A stretch of DNA of 64,000 nucleotides from Pseudoalteromonas aliena SW19 (GCF_014905615.1 NZ_AQGU01000027.1:1-64000); one strand, 5' to 3'. Numbered from the stretch's first letter, positions 1-8,474 are shown. A program made the numbers and translations. Notes: generated from the sequence alone by a model not told the origin.

Positions 1-206
1 CGCCAAACGCGTTTTATGTGATAGTGAAACAAGCGAAGAAGTTAATATGACTAAAGTAGATATTACTTAGAAAGACTTAAAAAATATTATCAGATATTTT
101 CCAAATTCAAGAGGTGACTCTTAGCGCGTAGCGTTAACATTGAGGCACCTTGCGCAAAGAAAATGGTAGCACTACGTGCTTGTCATTACTTCTTTGCACC
201 ATATTT
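1..206 (+). other. 23S-5S intergenic spacer of an upstream rRNA operon (23S lies outside the window)
   Basis: This stretch is almost identical to 20802-21009, the spacer between the complete 23S and its 5S gene. The two differ by a small indel near 68-75. The window therefore begins only a few bases after the 3' end of another 23S gene, which means two rRNA operons lie in the same direction about 20.8 kb apart. No tRNA is visible in the spacer. Confidence 0.9.
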
Positions 207-324
207 GCTTGGTGACAATAGCGTTTTGGACCCACCTGATTCCATGCCGAACTCAGTAGTGAAACGAAACAGCGCCGATGATAGTGTAGCATTTGCTATG
301 TGAAAGTAGGACATTACCAGGCTT
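207..324 (+). rRNA. rrf: 5S ribosomal RNA (first rRNA operon in the window)
   Basis: Full-length 5S gene of about 117 nt starting GCTTGGTGACAATAGCG and ending ACATTACCAGGCTTC. The ends pair as helix I (GCTTGGT with ACCAGGC). The conserved loop segment CCATGCCGAACTCAGTAG is present. It is essentially the same as the 5S at 21010. An intrinsic terminator follows at once. Confidence 0.95.
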
Positions 325-337
325 CAAATTAAAGAAA

Positions 338-366
338 CCCGTTACAGCAATGTGACGGGTTTTTTG
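338..366 (+). terminator. Intrinsic terminator after the first 5S gene
   Basis: Hairpin with stem CCCGTTACA, loop GCAA and return arm TGTGACGGG (one G-T pair), followed by a T-run. The same hairpin recurs after the other 5S and 5S-like units at 1749, 21319, 21567 and 21803. Confidence 0.9.
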
Positions 367-370
367 CTGT

Positions 371-541
371 TTAGAGTTTAATAAATAGCCAAGAGCCCAA
401 ACCGAACTTAATAGTGAAACCAAAGCTTCGAGCGATGATAGTGTGCATTTGCTATGTGGCTCTCCACCGCTGTGGGCACTACGACATTACACAGGCTTCA
501 AATTGTAAAAAGCCCGAATCTGACGATTCGGGCTTTTTTAC
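371..541 (+). repeat. Degenerate 5S-derived unit 1 with its own terminator
   Basis: After the 5S terminator the sequence again resembles 5S: CCGAACTTAATAGTGAAAC, then GCGATGATAGTGTGCATTTGC. It then departs from true 5S through an insertion of about 24 nt (CTCTCCACCGCTGTGGGCAC) before ACGACATTAC. It ends in a strong hairpin at 511-532 (AGCCCGAATC, loop TGAC, GATTCGGGCT) with a T-run. It cannot fold as normal 5S because helix I is lost. Related units lie at 1677, 1781, 21351, 21597 and 21832. Confidence 0.75.
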
Positions 542-689
542 GTCTGTAGAAAAGTGAAATACGCGGAATTAACAGACACCTACCCAACAGCCATCACGTA
601 GGTCCGGCGGGCGCAGCGACTCTCGACGTTAAAATTATGTTTAATCACACCAAAATCACTCAATACCTCTGCACGCCGATAAGTATGTA
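542..689. other. Gene-free stretch between 5S-like unit 1 and the insertion sequence
   Basis: No open reading frame or RNA is recognised here. The last 20 or so bases (GCCGATAAGTATGTA) resemble the 5S segment GCCGATGATAGTGTA. They join in register with the 5S-like sequence on the far side of the insertion sequence. The stretch is therefore probably the decayed left part of 5S-like unit 2. Confidence 0.5.
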
Positions 690-720
690 ACCTGAATCTC
701 GTTTAAGAAATTGAACTAAA

Positions 721-779
721 TGCCTGTTCCGAGATCCGATCTTTCGACCAAGAACGATTGGATAAACAAGGAACAGGCA
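721..779 (+). promoter_or_regulatory. Inverted repeat that could mask the transposase ribosome-binding site
   Basis: TGCCTGTTCC at 721-730 is the exact reverse complement of GGAACAGGCA at 770-779. The right arm overlaps the Shine-Dalgarno sequence AAGGA and touches the ATG at 779. RNA entering from upstream could fold this way and hide the start. Comparable structures limit transposase translation in several other IS families; here the role is inferred. Confidence 0.5.
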
Positions 780-1663
780 TGATTAAATTAGTTGAATTGT
801 TTTGCGATGTCGATGATTTTTGCAAAGTATTTATACCCCAATGGAAAAAACAATTACTCGAAGATGGCACCCAAAAACGTCAGCGAGCAGGGCGTATGAC
901 GACCAGTGAAATTATGACTATTGTTATTAGTTTTCACATGTCACATCATCGTGATTTCAAAAACTACTACCTTGGTTATGTATCACTTATGTACAAAAGT
1001 GAATTTCCTAACTTACTCAGTTACACACGATTTCTAGCCGTTATGCCGAGAGTAATTGTGCCAATGTGTGCCTATTTCACTTCACTTAAAGGTAAACCCA
1101 CAGGCGTTGAATTCATTGACTCTACATCTATTAAGGTCTGCCACAATATTCGTATTCCAAGACACAAAACCTTTGATGGAATAGCCCAGCGAGGTAAAGG
1201 AACGATGGGATGGTTTTACGGCTTCAAGCTGCATTTAGTCGTTAATCATCATGGTGAAATTGTTGCTGCGAAAGTGACAACAGGAAATGTACATGATACT
1301 CAACCAGTCCGCGAATTAGCGAGCTGCCTGACGGATAAATTATACGGTGACAAAGGATATTTAAGTAAGGCTTTAGAAGCGGATTTGCTCGATAAAGGGG
1401 TAAAGCTCATTACGACGGTTCGCAAAAATATGAAGGCAAAAGCGATGTCATTATGGGATAGAGCGATGCTTTCAAAGCGTTTTATAATCGAAACAATTAA
1501 TGACCAACTCAAGAATATATCCTTCATTGAACATTCGAGACATCGGAGTATGAACGGCTTTATGTTGAATTTAGTGGCTGGATTGGTGGCTTATTGCTTT
1601 AAAGAAAATAAGCCACACCTTAATTTAACTGACGTAGAGCTTAATGCATTAGTTATCGCTTAA
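779..1663 (+). CDS. IS982-family transposase (DDE type)
   Basis: Transposase of 294 residues from the ATG at 779. This start is preferred over an in-frame upstream codon at 758 because AAGGA lies 5-6 bases before it and the protein then begins MIKLVELFCDVDDFCK, as family members do. The catalytic core shows FIDSTSIKVC (first Asp), LYGDKGYL (second Asp) and ETINDQLKN (catalytic Glu). HKTFDGIAQRGKGTMGWFYG and EHSRHRS are family-typical segments. It should cut and join the ACCTGA ends of this element. No frameshift or stop is present, so it may be active. It may also act on the small ACCTGA-ended elements elsewhere in the window. Confidence 0.95.
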   Translation: MIKLVELFCDVDDFCKVFIPQWKKQLLEDGTQKRQRAGRMTTSEIMTIVISFHMSHHRDFKNYYLGYVSLMYKSEFPNLLSYTRFLAVMPRVIVPMCAYFTSLKGKPTGVEFIDSTSIKVCHNIRIPRHKTFDGIAQRGKGTMGWFYGFKLHLVVNHHGEIVAAKVTTGNVHDTQPVRELASCLTDKLYGDKGYLSKALEADLLDKGVKLITTVRKNMKAKAMSLWDRAMLSKRFIIETINDQLKNISFIEHSRHRSMNGFMLNLVAGLVAYCFKENKPHLNLTDVELNALVIA

Positions 1664-1676
1664 GCAGATCTCAGGT

Positions 1677-1776
1677 TATGTAGCATTTGCTATGTGACTT
1701 TTTACCGCTGTAGGCACTACGACATCACAAGGCTTCAAATTAAAGAAACCCGTTACAGCAATGTGACGGGTTTTTT
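1677..1776 (+). repeat. 5S-derived unit 2, right part (split by the IS982 element), with terminator
   Basis: Begins with TATGTAGCATTTGCTATGTG, matching the 3' half of 5S. It continues with the inserted segment TTTTTACCGCTGTAGGCACTACG that marks this family. It ends with CCCGTTACA-GCAA-TGTGACGGG and a T-run (1748-1776). Removing the insertion sequence and one TATGTA rejoins GCCGATAAGTATGTAGCATT, which resembles 5S. Confidence 0.7.
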
Positions 1777-1780
1777 GCTT

Positions 1781-1994
1781 TCTGGGATTTAGTAAATAGC
1801 CAAGAGCACATGCCGAACTCAGTAGTGAAACGAAACAGCTCGAAGGCGAGCCCCACGGAAGGCCGCCCCGACGCAAAGATAGTATCCCATTTGCACTGTG
1901 GCTCTCCACCGCTGTGGGCACTACGACATTCTACTGCGTAGCGCAACGACTTCAAATTATAGAGAGCCCGAATCTAACGATTCGGGCTTTTTTA
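1781..1994 (+). repeat. 5S-derived unit 3 with terminator
   Basis: Contains ATGCCGAACTCAGTAGTG and AAACGAAACAGC, which are exact 5S segments. A GC-rich insertion follows (about 1842-1876), then a CATTTGC segment and the family insertion CTCTCCACCGCTGTGGGCAC. It ends in the hairpin AGCCCGAATC-TAAC-GATTCGGGCT with a T-run at 1965-1993. The same GC-rich hairpin closes unit 1. It is the last sequence before the 3' end of recG on the opposite strand. Confidence 0.7.
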
Positions 1995-2030
1995 CGTCTA
2001 CAGAAAAGTGAAAATGTGTTTTCAGGTAGT

Positions 2031-4112
2031 TTAAGCTTGTGCGTAGTTTGACTTATTGCCAAGCCATCTATGAATCAGGGGATCTACACTTTGAGGGTAT
2101 TGTTTTAGCATTTGCAGCGCAATAGGCCTTACTTGATTAAGTGTTTGTTTGTCGCGCGTTAAGTCTGCAATTTTAAATTCCGCTAAGCCGGTTTGTTTTG
2201 TGCCGAGGACTTCACCTGGTCCGCGTATTTCTAGATCACGCTCCGCTATTACAAAGCCATCATTACTATCTCTTAGTACACCAAGTCGCTTTTGAGCGGT
2301 ATGAGATAGTGGTGCGTGGTATAAAAGTACACAATGCGATGCTGTGGCACCACGGCCAACTCGGCCACGTAACTGATGGAGCTGTGCTAAACCTAAGCGC
2401 TCAGGATTTTCTATTATGATTAAACTTGCGTTAGGAACATCCACACCTACCTCGATAACGGTAGTGGCTACTAATACATGTATATTTCCTGCTTTAAACT
2501 CACTCATAATGGCTTGCTTTTCAGCTGACTTCATTCGTCCATGAACGAGACCTACGCTCAGCTCTGGTAATGCCTCTTTTAATTGCAGTGCACTATCTTC
2601 AGCTGCTTGGCATTGCAGCACTTCAGATTCATCAATTAGTGTGCATACCCAGTAAACTTGACGACCTTGATCATTGCAGGCTAATTTAACACGCTCAATA
2701 ATATCGTCTCTACGTGTGTCAGGCAGTGCGACTGTTGTAATTGGAGTCCGCCCCGGTGGTAATTCATCAATTACAGAGGTTTCTAAGTCAGCATAAGCTG
2801 TCATGGCAAGTGTGCGTGGAATAGGTGTTGCAGTCATAACCAGTTGATGAGGGTAACAATCAGCAAATTTTCCTTTTTCGCGTAGTGATAAACGCTGATG
2901 CACACCAAAGCGATGTTGCTCATCAATAATTATTAGCACTAAGTTATTAAACTTTACTTCATCTTGAAATAAAGCGTGAGTACCTACAATCATTTGCGCT
3001 TCACCAGAGGCTATTTTTTCAAGTGTTGCTATACGTTCTTTACCTTTTGTTTTACCGCCAAGCCAAGCAACTGTGATACCTAACGGATTAAACCAAGTTG
3101 TAAAATTAACGCCATGTTGTTCAGACAAAATTTCAGTAGGAGCCATTAAAGCAACTTGAAAGCCCCCTGCAATCGCTGTTAACGCACTTATAGCCGCGAC
3201 TAAGGTTTTGCCTGAACCTACATCGCCTTGCACTAAGCGCATCATTGGATATGTGTGTTGCATATCCCCTTTTATCTCAGCCACTACTCGGCTTTGTGCA
3301 TTTGTGGGTGCAAAAGGAAGCTGCTCTAAAAATGGACTTTCTAATGTATTTACCGGATTTAATGCCACGGCTTTAACTTGTTGCCCTTGCTCTCGTACTT
3401 TTAATAAACTGAGGTTTTGTGCAAGTAGCTCCTCAAATACAAGGCGTTGTTGTGCGGGGTGCATACCTTGCTCTAGTGCGGTTATATCAACATCATTTGG
3501 CGGGCGGTGCAGTAATAGTAAAGCATCGCTTAAAGCCATATTTGATGGCTGAAACTGCGTAGGAAGTAGTTCTTCTACCGAATATTTGTTTAGTAAGTCA
3601 ATAGCCTGTTCGCTCAGGGCTCTAATTGAGAGCTGCTTTAAGCCTTCGGTTGTTGAATACACGGGCGTTAACGTTGTTACTGTGGGTTGCTCATTATGAG
3701 TATCGCTGATGCTATATTCAGGATGATTCATTTCAAGTCCCACACGCCCACGACGTACTTCACCAAAACAACGTATTATTTTACCAGCACTGAGCGCATT
3801 TTTTTGTGCTGCGGTAAAATTAAAGAATCGAAGTGTGAGCCTACCTGTGCCATCATTTATTTGGCAAACCAGCATTCGCCTTTTGCCAAAGGTAACCTGG
3901 CTTGTTTCAATCGTTGCTTCCACACTTACATGGCTATGAAGCGATAACTCGTTTATTGCATATAAGCGAGTACGATCTTCATAGCGAAGTGGTAAGTGGA
4001 AGAGCATATCTTGTACGGTACTAATACCTAGCTTCAACAAGCGCTCGGCCATTTTTGGACCGATCCCTTTAATTTCTGTTATTGGATATTGGCTTAAGCT
4101 AGGTTTAGACAA
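2031..4112 (-). CDS. recG: ATP-dependent DNA helicase RecG
   Basis: Protein of 693 residues, the usual RecG length. RecG remodels stalled replication forks and branched DNA such as Holliday junctions. An N-terminal wedge/OB region (about 1-200; ITEIKGIGPKMAERLLKLGI at the start) precedes the helicase motor. Visible motifs are Walker A GDVGSGKT, the DEQH box (IDEQHRFGVHQR), MTATPIPRTLA, and the C-terminal motif QLRGRVGRG. It lies 57 bases downstream of trmH on the same strand, an order shared with E. coli trmH-recG. Its 3' end faces the 5S-like region of an rRNA operon. Confidence 0.97.
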   Translation of the reverse strand: MSKPSLSQYPITEIKGIGPKMAERLLKLGISTVQDMLFHLPLRYEDRTRLYAINELSLHSHVSVEATIETSQVTFGKRRMLVCQINDGTGRLTLRFFNFTAAQKNALSAGKIIRCFGEVRRGRVGLEMNHPEYSISDTHNEQPTVTTLTPVYSTTEGLKQLSIRALSEQAIDLLNKYSVEELLPTQFQPSNMALSDALLLLHRPPNDVDITALEQGMHPAQQRLVFEELLAQNLSLLKVREQGQQVKAVALNPVNTLESPFLEQLPFAPTNAQSRVVAEIKGDMQHTYPMMRLVQGDVGSGKTLVAAISALTAIAGGFQVALMAPTEILSEQHGVNFTTWFNPLGITVAWLGGKTKGKERIATLEKIASGEAQMIVGTHALFQDEVKFNNLVLIIIDEQHRFGVHQRLSLREKGKFADCYPHQLVMTATPIPRTLAMTAYADLETSVIDELPPGRTPITTVALPDTRRDDIIERVKLACNDQGRQVYWVCTLIDESEVLQCQAAEDSALQLKEALPELSVGLVHGRMKSAEKQAIMSEFKAGNIHVLVATTVIEVGVDVPNASLIIIENPERLGLAQLHQLRGRVGRGATASHCVLLYHAPLSHTAQKRLGVLRDSNDGFVIAERDLEIRGPGEVLGTKQTGLAEFKIADLTRDKQTLNQVRPIALQMLKQYPQSVDPLIHRWLGNKSNYAQA

Positions 4113-4169
4113 AGTAGGCTCAATTTTTATTATTTAGTGAGTTAAGTGTACTTATACAGTGTAGGTGCA

Positions 4170-4856
4170 TCAAGTATGTTTTAAAGCTTGCCAAAATTGT
4201 TCACTGGCAACTATTTCACCATTTTCATCAAGTGCAGGGTATGGCAATTTCCTTTGTTTACATTGCCTTGCAATAATAGGATGGCAGCCTTCGAAATAAA
4301 GAGGGTGTTTAACTTCTGCGCTGAGCATATCTCTGTTATACAAACCAGCAAGCTCGCGCTGGCGCTGTGCTTCAAACAAAATTAGTGCGGCAGCAACCGA
4401 AACATTTAGTGATTGCACCATGCCTTGCATTGGAATAATAATATTCTGATCTGCGTACTCTAATGCTTTTTCAGATATTCCTGTTTTTTCTTGGCCAACA
4501 ATAATAGCAGTTGGCTTGGTGTAATCTACTTCTCTAAAATCAACAGCGTCTTCAGATAGATGCGTTGCTAATATTTGTATTTCTGGATTGCGTTCACGCA
4601 TTGCCACTACGGCATCATCAATGTTTCTATGCAGGTGCGTCTCTAGCCAGTTTTTACTGCCACCCGAGGTATTGTTTGTTAGCCATTTTTGTTTTTCTGG
4701 CCATACAGCGTGTACGTGATGGCAACCTACTGCGTCAGCGCTACGCACGATTGCAGATAAATTATGATGTTTATGTACGTCTTCTAAGCACACTGTTAGG
4801 TCTGTTTGGCGGCGCGAAAGTACATCTTCAATTCTTTGATAGCGAGTTTGCTGCAT
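4170..4856 (-). CDS. trmH: tRNA (guanosine(18)-2'-O)-methyltransferase TrmH
   Basis: SpoU/TrmH-class methyltransferase of 228 residues that methylates the 2'-OH of G18 in the tRNA D-loop, using S-adenosylmethionine. The SPOUT signatures are clear: HNLSAIVRSADAVG near residue 30, IIVGQEKTGIS in the middle, and IPMQGMVQSLNVSVAAALILFE forming the trefoil-knot cofactor site. The N-terminal segment (RYQRIEDVLSRRQTDLTV) is the tRNA-binding helix region. It is followed by recG and probably co-transcribed with it. spoT, its usual upstream partner in E. coli, lies 4 kb away here, separated by asnC, asnA, the FapA-like gene and ridA. Confidence 0.95.
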   Translation of the reverse strand: MQQTRYQRIEDVLSRRQTDLTVCLEDVHKHHNLSAIVRSADAVGCHHVHAVWPEKQKWLTNNTSGGSKNWLETHLHRNIDDAVVAMRERNPEIQILATHLSEDAVDFREVDYTKPTAIIVGQEKTGISEKALEYADQNIIIPMQGMVQSLNVSVAAALILFEAQRQRELAGLYNRDMLSAEVKHPLYFEGCHPIIARQCKQRKLPYPALDENGEIVASEQFWQALKHT

Positions 4857-4897
4857 GGTGATCCTCTTTTTTCGGCAATTATACGAGATTTTTACAG

Positions 4898-5356
4898 TTA
4901 AGGCATTACCGTACGGCTAATTGGGTTTTGCAGCGATATAAGCGTTTCTGTTGATTGGATTGCTTCAATGGCTTGGATTTTGTTGATTAACACATCTTGC
5001 AAGTGATCAATCGATTTCGCCATTACTTTAATAAAAATACTGTAGTTCCCCGTTGTGTAATAGGCTTCAACCACTTCCTCCAATGCTTCTAGCTTAATTA
5101 GTGTTTGCGGGTAGTCGCGTGCATTATTTAAATTGATACCTATAAAGCAACATACATCATAGCCTAGCTGCTTAGTATTTATTGTTAATTGAGTGCCGGT
5201 GATGATCCCTGCTTGTTTCATTTTTTCTATACGAACATGAATTGTACCGGCACTTACATTAAATCTTTTTGCTAATTCGGCGTACGCAGTACGGGCATTT
5301 TCCATTAATGCATGAAGTATCTGTTTATCGAGATTATCGATTAAGTAATTTTCCAC
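4898..5356 (-). CDS. asnC: Transcriptional regulator AsnC
   Basis: Lrp/AsnC-family regulator of 152 residues. The N-terminal helix-turn-helix (LDKQILHALMENARTAYAEL ... VSAGTIHVRIEKMKQAGII) binds DNA, and the C-terminal RAM/ACT-like domain binds the effector. AsnC senses asparagine and activates asnA in E. coli. Here it is divergent from asnA across about 200 bp, the same arrangement, so control of asnA is expected. It ends 41 bases upstream of trmH, so transcription could read on into trmH-recG. Confidence 0.93.
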   Translation of the reverse strand: MENYLIDNLDKQILHALMENARTAYAELAKRFNVSAGTIHVRIEKMKQAGIITGTQLTINTKQLGYDVCCFIGINLNNARDYPQTLIKLEALEEVVEAYYTTGNYSIFIKVMAKSIDHLQDVLINKIQAIEAIQSTETLISLQNPISRTVMP

Positions 5357-5553
5357 TGTATTTTTCTCATAAAATTATCGAATATATTGTTTTTATACCA
5401 CTTAATTAATGATTTTCACATGGTAAAGCTATTTTTGTTATTGGATGTTGAGTTAATTCATTAAATTGTTACATTAACTTCATTAAAGGTGCTGATTGGA
5501 GCGCTTTGTATCAATTAAGTAAGTAACAATAACTGGGAATGAGGCCAATTATT
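5357..5553. promoter_or_regulatory. Divergent asnC/asnA control region
   Basis: The 197-bp AT-rich gap between the asnC and asnA start codons must hold both promoters and the AsnC site. No textbook -35/-10 pair stands out. The asnA Shine-Dalgarno GAGG is at 5541-5544, nine bases before the ATG at 5554. An upstream in-frame ATG at 5539 overlaps this GAGG and is therefore not preferred. Confidence 0.55.
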
Positions 5554-6549
5554 ATGAATTCACATTATGTGCTGCAACAGCAGCAAATAAGTAAAGTTAA
5601 GCAATTTTTTTCACAACAACTAGAAATCCAACTTGGGCTCATTGAAGTTCAAGCACCAATTTTGGCTAAAGTGGGTGATGGCACACAAGATAATCTCAGT
5701 GGGCATGAAAATGCAGTTGCTGTAAAAGTTAAAGCTATTACTGATAGCGACTATGAAGTAGTGCACTCACTTGCAAAGTGGAAGCGTAAAACATTAGCCA
5801 CTTATGGCTTTGGTGTTGGTGAAGGTATTTATACGCAAATGAAAGCGCTGCGCCCAGATGAAGATTCACTAAGTCCTATTCATTCTGTTTATGTTGATCA
5901 GTGGGATTGGGAAAAAGTAATTAACGAAACCACAGAGCGATCGCTGGCAACACTTAAGCAAACCGTTCAATCTATCTACAAAGGGATTAAAGAAACCGAA
6001 GCCTTTGTAAGTGAAGCTTATGGCTTTATGCTATTTTTACCGGCTAACATTAAGTTTGTACACAGTGAAGAGCTACGTAAAATGTATCCTGATTTTAGCG
6101 CTAAGCAGCGCGAAAAAGCTATTACACAAGAGTATGGGGCCGTGTTTTTAATTGGTATTGGTGGAGCATTAGGTGATGGAAAAATTCATGATGTAAGAGC
6201 CCCTGACTACGACGACTGGTCTACACAGACGTGCGATCAATATATGGGTTTAAATGGTGATATTTTAGTATGGAACCCCGTACTTGAAGATGCTTTTGAA
6301 ATATCATCAATGGGTATACGTGTAAGCCCTGAGGTTTTAAAGGCGCAGTTAAGTATAACTGGAGATAAAGACCGCTTAGAATTTGATTGGCATAAAGCCT
6401 TATTACAAAGTAAATTTCCGCAAACTATTGGTGGTGGGATAGGGCAATCGCGTTTAGTCATGTTACTTTTGCAAAAGCAGCATATTGGTCAAGTACAAGT
6501 GGGAGTATGGCCGCAGCATACACATGCAGAGGTTAGCGGCTTACTGTAG
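5554..6549 (+). CDS. asnA: Aspartate--ammonia ligase (asparagine synthetase A)
   Basis: Protein of 331 residues from the ATG at 5554; E. coli AsnA has 330. It makes asparagine from aspartate, ammonia and ATP. Strongly conserved segments include [79 protein letters not shown] and [11 protein letters not shown], which form the class II synthetase-like active site. It is divergent from asnC. A small inverted-repeat element begins two bases after its TAG stop, and the apparent target duplication includes the stop codon. Confidence 0.97.
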   Translation: MNSHYVLQQQQISKVKQFFSQQLEIQLGLIEVQAPILAKVGDGTQDNLSGHENAVAVKVKAITDSDYEVVHSLAKWKRKTLATYGFGVGEGIYTQMKALRPDEDSLSPIHSVYVDQWDWEKVINETTERSLATLKQTVQSIYKGIKETEAFVSEAYGFMLFLPANIKFVHSEELRKMYPDFSAKQREKAITQEYGAVFLIGIGGALGDGKIHDVRAPDYDDWSTQTCDQYMGLNGDILVWNPVLEDAFEISSMGIRVSPEVLKAQLSITGDKDRLEFDWHKALLQSKFPQTIGGGIGQSRLVMLLLQKQHIGQVQVGVWPQHTHAEVSGLL

Positions 6550-6551
6550 TA

Positions 6552-6633
6552 ACCTGAACTCTAGCTAGAGAAAATAAATTTAAATATCCTTATTATTCAA
6601 TGTGTTAGTAAGCCTGTTAACCAGGGTTAAGGT
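6552..6633. repeat. Family A miniature inverted-repeat element, short form (82 bp)
   Basis: Starts ACCTGAACTC and ends in the degenerate complement GGGTTAAGGT. The interior TAGAGAAAATAAATTTAAAT is the reverse complement of the left half of the copy at 8327. Flanks TGTAGTA (6545-6551) and TATAGTA (6634-6640) agree at 6 of 7 bases, as expected of an aged target duplication. It sits against the asnA stop codon. Confidence 0.75.
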
Positions 6634-6644
6634 TATAGTAATAA

Positions 6645-6671
6645 AACCAAAGTGCTAAACGCACTTTGGTT
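6645..6671 (-). terminator. Intrinsic terminator of the FapA-family gene
   Basis: Perfect 11-bp inverted repeat AACCAAAGTGC ... GCACTTTGGTT with a 5-base loop. Read on the minus strand it is followed by TTTTATTA. It overlaps the stop codon of the minus-strand gene. It may also stop asnA transcripts, although no T-run is seen in that direction. Confidence 0.75.
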
Positions 6672-8277
6672 ATGACGTTTTAAACTCTATTTCTATTTTA
6701 TTATTTTGCAGCCTAACGTTACAGGGTGGGTAATTACGCGTCGTTTTAAGTACTTTATCAAAAATATGAATTTCGACCCCTGAGTGCAAAATAGCATTTA
6801 CGGCAAGGTTCGCATCACTGAGTAGATCGTGCAAGTCATGATCTAAAGTCGAAAGGCGTTTTTCTAATTGCTCTGCTTGTTGGCAATAGTGTAATTGGGT
6901 TGCCCCAATTTTTGCTATCAGCTGGTTTTTCTTTTCGGTATCTTTAACTTGGTCGGCTTTTTCAAGAGCATCTTGTAAGGTGTCTAACTGCTGATCTGTT
7001 TTTGCTAAATCTTTAAAGCAATTATCTGTGTCTGCTGTTATTTCGGCGCCTGAGGTCGCTAAATTAATGACCATTTTAGCGCCTGATTCATTACCAACCT
7101 CACCAGCTATAAGCGTTGTCGCATCCAATATTTCACCACCAAATATTTTGCCTTTAGGTAAGTCTGTTTGCCCAACTTGCAGTAAGCGTTTTGCTTTCAT
7201 TATGCAATGGCTTGTTTGGCGTTCGATGAATATATTAGTCGCTTCGATATAACAATACTGAGAATGGGATACATGAATATCACCAACGGATACGAGTTTA
7301 CAGGATAATGATTTATCTTCAGGTTTTTGATGGCCAATAATACCTTGTTTCACGGTTATATTACCGCCTGCCGTAAGCTCACCTGATTCGACCGTGCCAA
7401 AAATCGTAATATCGCCTTTGGCCGTTACTCTCATTCCTGGATCTATGTTACGCGTAACAATTACACTACCTTCAAAATCAATATGACCACTTTTTACATT
7501 CACATCAGCAATAGTAAAAATGTCATCAACGCGCATTCCATTATTAATTTCGACGGGCACGCCTGAAATAGTTGAGACTAATTCCATAGGATTAGATTTA
7601 GATATTTCAGTGCCTTCACCAGCAACTAATTGCTTGTTGTCGCCTGGTTTTGGGGCAAGTATTTCTCCGGTAACGGTAAAACCTTCTTTACCGGGTGTCG
7701 CTGGTTGTTGACGAATAAGCACGGTACCTGGCTCTACGCTTGCCAGCTTACCAAAATCGCGCATATCAACATTACCATCTTCTTTTAGCTTAGGGGTTTT
7801 TAGGCGATCTTTAAGGGTTTTTACTGTTGTAGTAAGTTTTGTCGCTAAGCCATCACTGGGTAAACGGCCTTTTGCTAAAACTCCTTTTACAACAGTGCCA
7901 GCAGGTGCCTTAAGTTGTTTTTGCAGTAACTGTTCTAAAAATACTTGTTTGTAACCGCGCACAATACCTGCTTTTACGAGCTGTTTTTTAGCCACGTCTA
8001 AGCTGAGTAATTTGCCGCCTTGAGCCGTAGTCAGCTCTCCTACAGCAAGCATTTTATCATCATTGATAACCACCTCTAATGCGGCGTCGTGTTTGCTTGC
8101 AACAATTAAAATAGATTCGCTACTTTCGCTTTTAAAAAAGTTATTTATAGCATCAAGATCTATTTTACAATCACAAAAAGTTGATTTTTCGAGCGCTTCA
8201 ATTACAAACGCAGCGCTTGGAGGCGCAGTGGCGTTTATATCGAGTAAAACGTTTCCATTATGATCAAGCTTAAACAC
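6670..8277 (-). CDS. FapA (DUF342) family protein
   Basis: Protein of 535 residues with the FapA/DUF342 architecture. There is a variable N-terminal region. The conserved core (about 160-420) repeats short beta-helix strands such as GHIDFEGSVIVTRNIDPGMR and VTAKGDITIFGTVESGELTAGGNITV, then KQGIIGH. A coiled-coil-like segment at about 420-500 (DLAKTDQQLDTLQDALEKAD) follows. The family is named after a flagellar-assembly protein in Vibrio and is also called a polymer-forming or cell-surface-associated scaffold; the biochemical role is unclear. No flagellar gene is nearby. Family A elements flank it at 6552 and 8327, and it interrupts the usual spoT-trmH-recG order, so it may have been gained by insertion. 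Confidence 0.85.
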   Translation of the reverse strand: MFKLDHNGNVLLDINATAPPSAAFVIEALEKSTFCDCKIDLDAINNFFKSESSESILIVASKHDAALEVVINDDKMLAVGELTTAQGGKLLSLDVAKKQLVKAGIVRGYKQVFLEQLLQKQLKAPAGTVVKGVLAKGRLPSDGLATKLTTTVKTLKDRLKTPKLKEDGNVDMRDFGKLASVEPGTVLIRQQPATPGKEGFTVTGEILAPKPGDNKQLVAGEGTEISKSNPMELVSTISGVPVEINNGMRVDDIFTIADVNVKSGHIDFEGSVIVTRNIDPGMRVTAKGDITIFGTVESGELTAGGNITVKQGIIGHQKPEDKSLSCKLVSVGDIHVSHSQYCYIEATNIFIERQTSHCIMKAKRLLQVGQTDLPKGKIFGGEILDATTLIAGEVGNESGAKMVINLATSGAEITADTDNCFKDLAKTDQQLDTLQDALEKADQVKDTEKKNQLIAKIGATQLHYCQQAEQLEKRLSTLDHDLHDLLSDANLAVNAILHSGVEIHIFDKVLKTTRNYPPCNVRLQNNKIEIEFKTS

Positions 8278-8300
8278 GAGTTAATCCTTTTTTGCTACTG

Positions 8301-8326
8301 AACCTGAACTAGGGTTACTTAAGTTA
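8301..8326. repeat. Extra ACCTGAACT-type end next to the family A element
   Basis: AACCTGAACTAGGGTT at 8301-8316 looks like a lone, worn terminal repeat directly before the complete copy at 8327. It may be the remnant of an earlier insertion. It lies 24-40 bases upstream of the FapA-family start codon, where a promoter would be expected. Confidence 0.45.
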
Positions 8327-8474
8327 ACCTGAACTCTGGTTAAGAGGTTTACTAACATATTAAATTATAGTGATATTTAAATTTATTTTCTCTAGCCAGA
8401 GATTTTTAGTAAATTCAACGCAGTTAGCGCTGAAAATAGCTGCTTGAGATAGATTTATTATCCTGAGTTCAGGT
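8327..8474. repeat. Family A miniature inverted-repeat element, 148-bp copy
   Basis: Ends ACCTGAACTCTGG and its near complement CTGAGTTCAGGT. It is flanked by an exact 7-bp direct repeat TAAGTTA (8320-8326 and 8475-8481). No coding capacity is present. The terminal bases ACCTGA match the IS982 element at 690-1676, so that transposase type probably moves it. Relatives lie at 6552, 47954 and 51829. It fills most of the 337-bp gap between the FapA-family gene and ridA; nothing else is seen in the gap apart from the hairpin at 8578. Confidence 0.85.

Larger units (their letters stand above)
690..1676 (+). mobile_element. IS982-family insertion sequence, apparently intact
   Basis: A 987-bp element with imperfect terminal inverted repeats. 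The left end reads ACCTGAATCTCGTTTAAG, and the right end in reverse complement reads ACCTGAGATCTGCTTAAG. It is flanked by an exact 6-bp direct repeat TATGTA at 684-689 and 1677-1682, as expected of target-site duplication. It carries one full-length transposase gene. Length, ends and transposase all fit the IS982 family. It sits inside a decayed 5S-like unit downstream of an rRNA operon. Confidence 0.93.

Noticed and set aside
1676..1955. Minus-strand reading frames of 71-81 residues over the 5S-like units
   Set aside because: They overlap each other and terminator hairpins and have no protein-like features; they are side products of GC-rich repeats.
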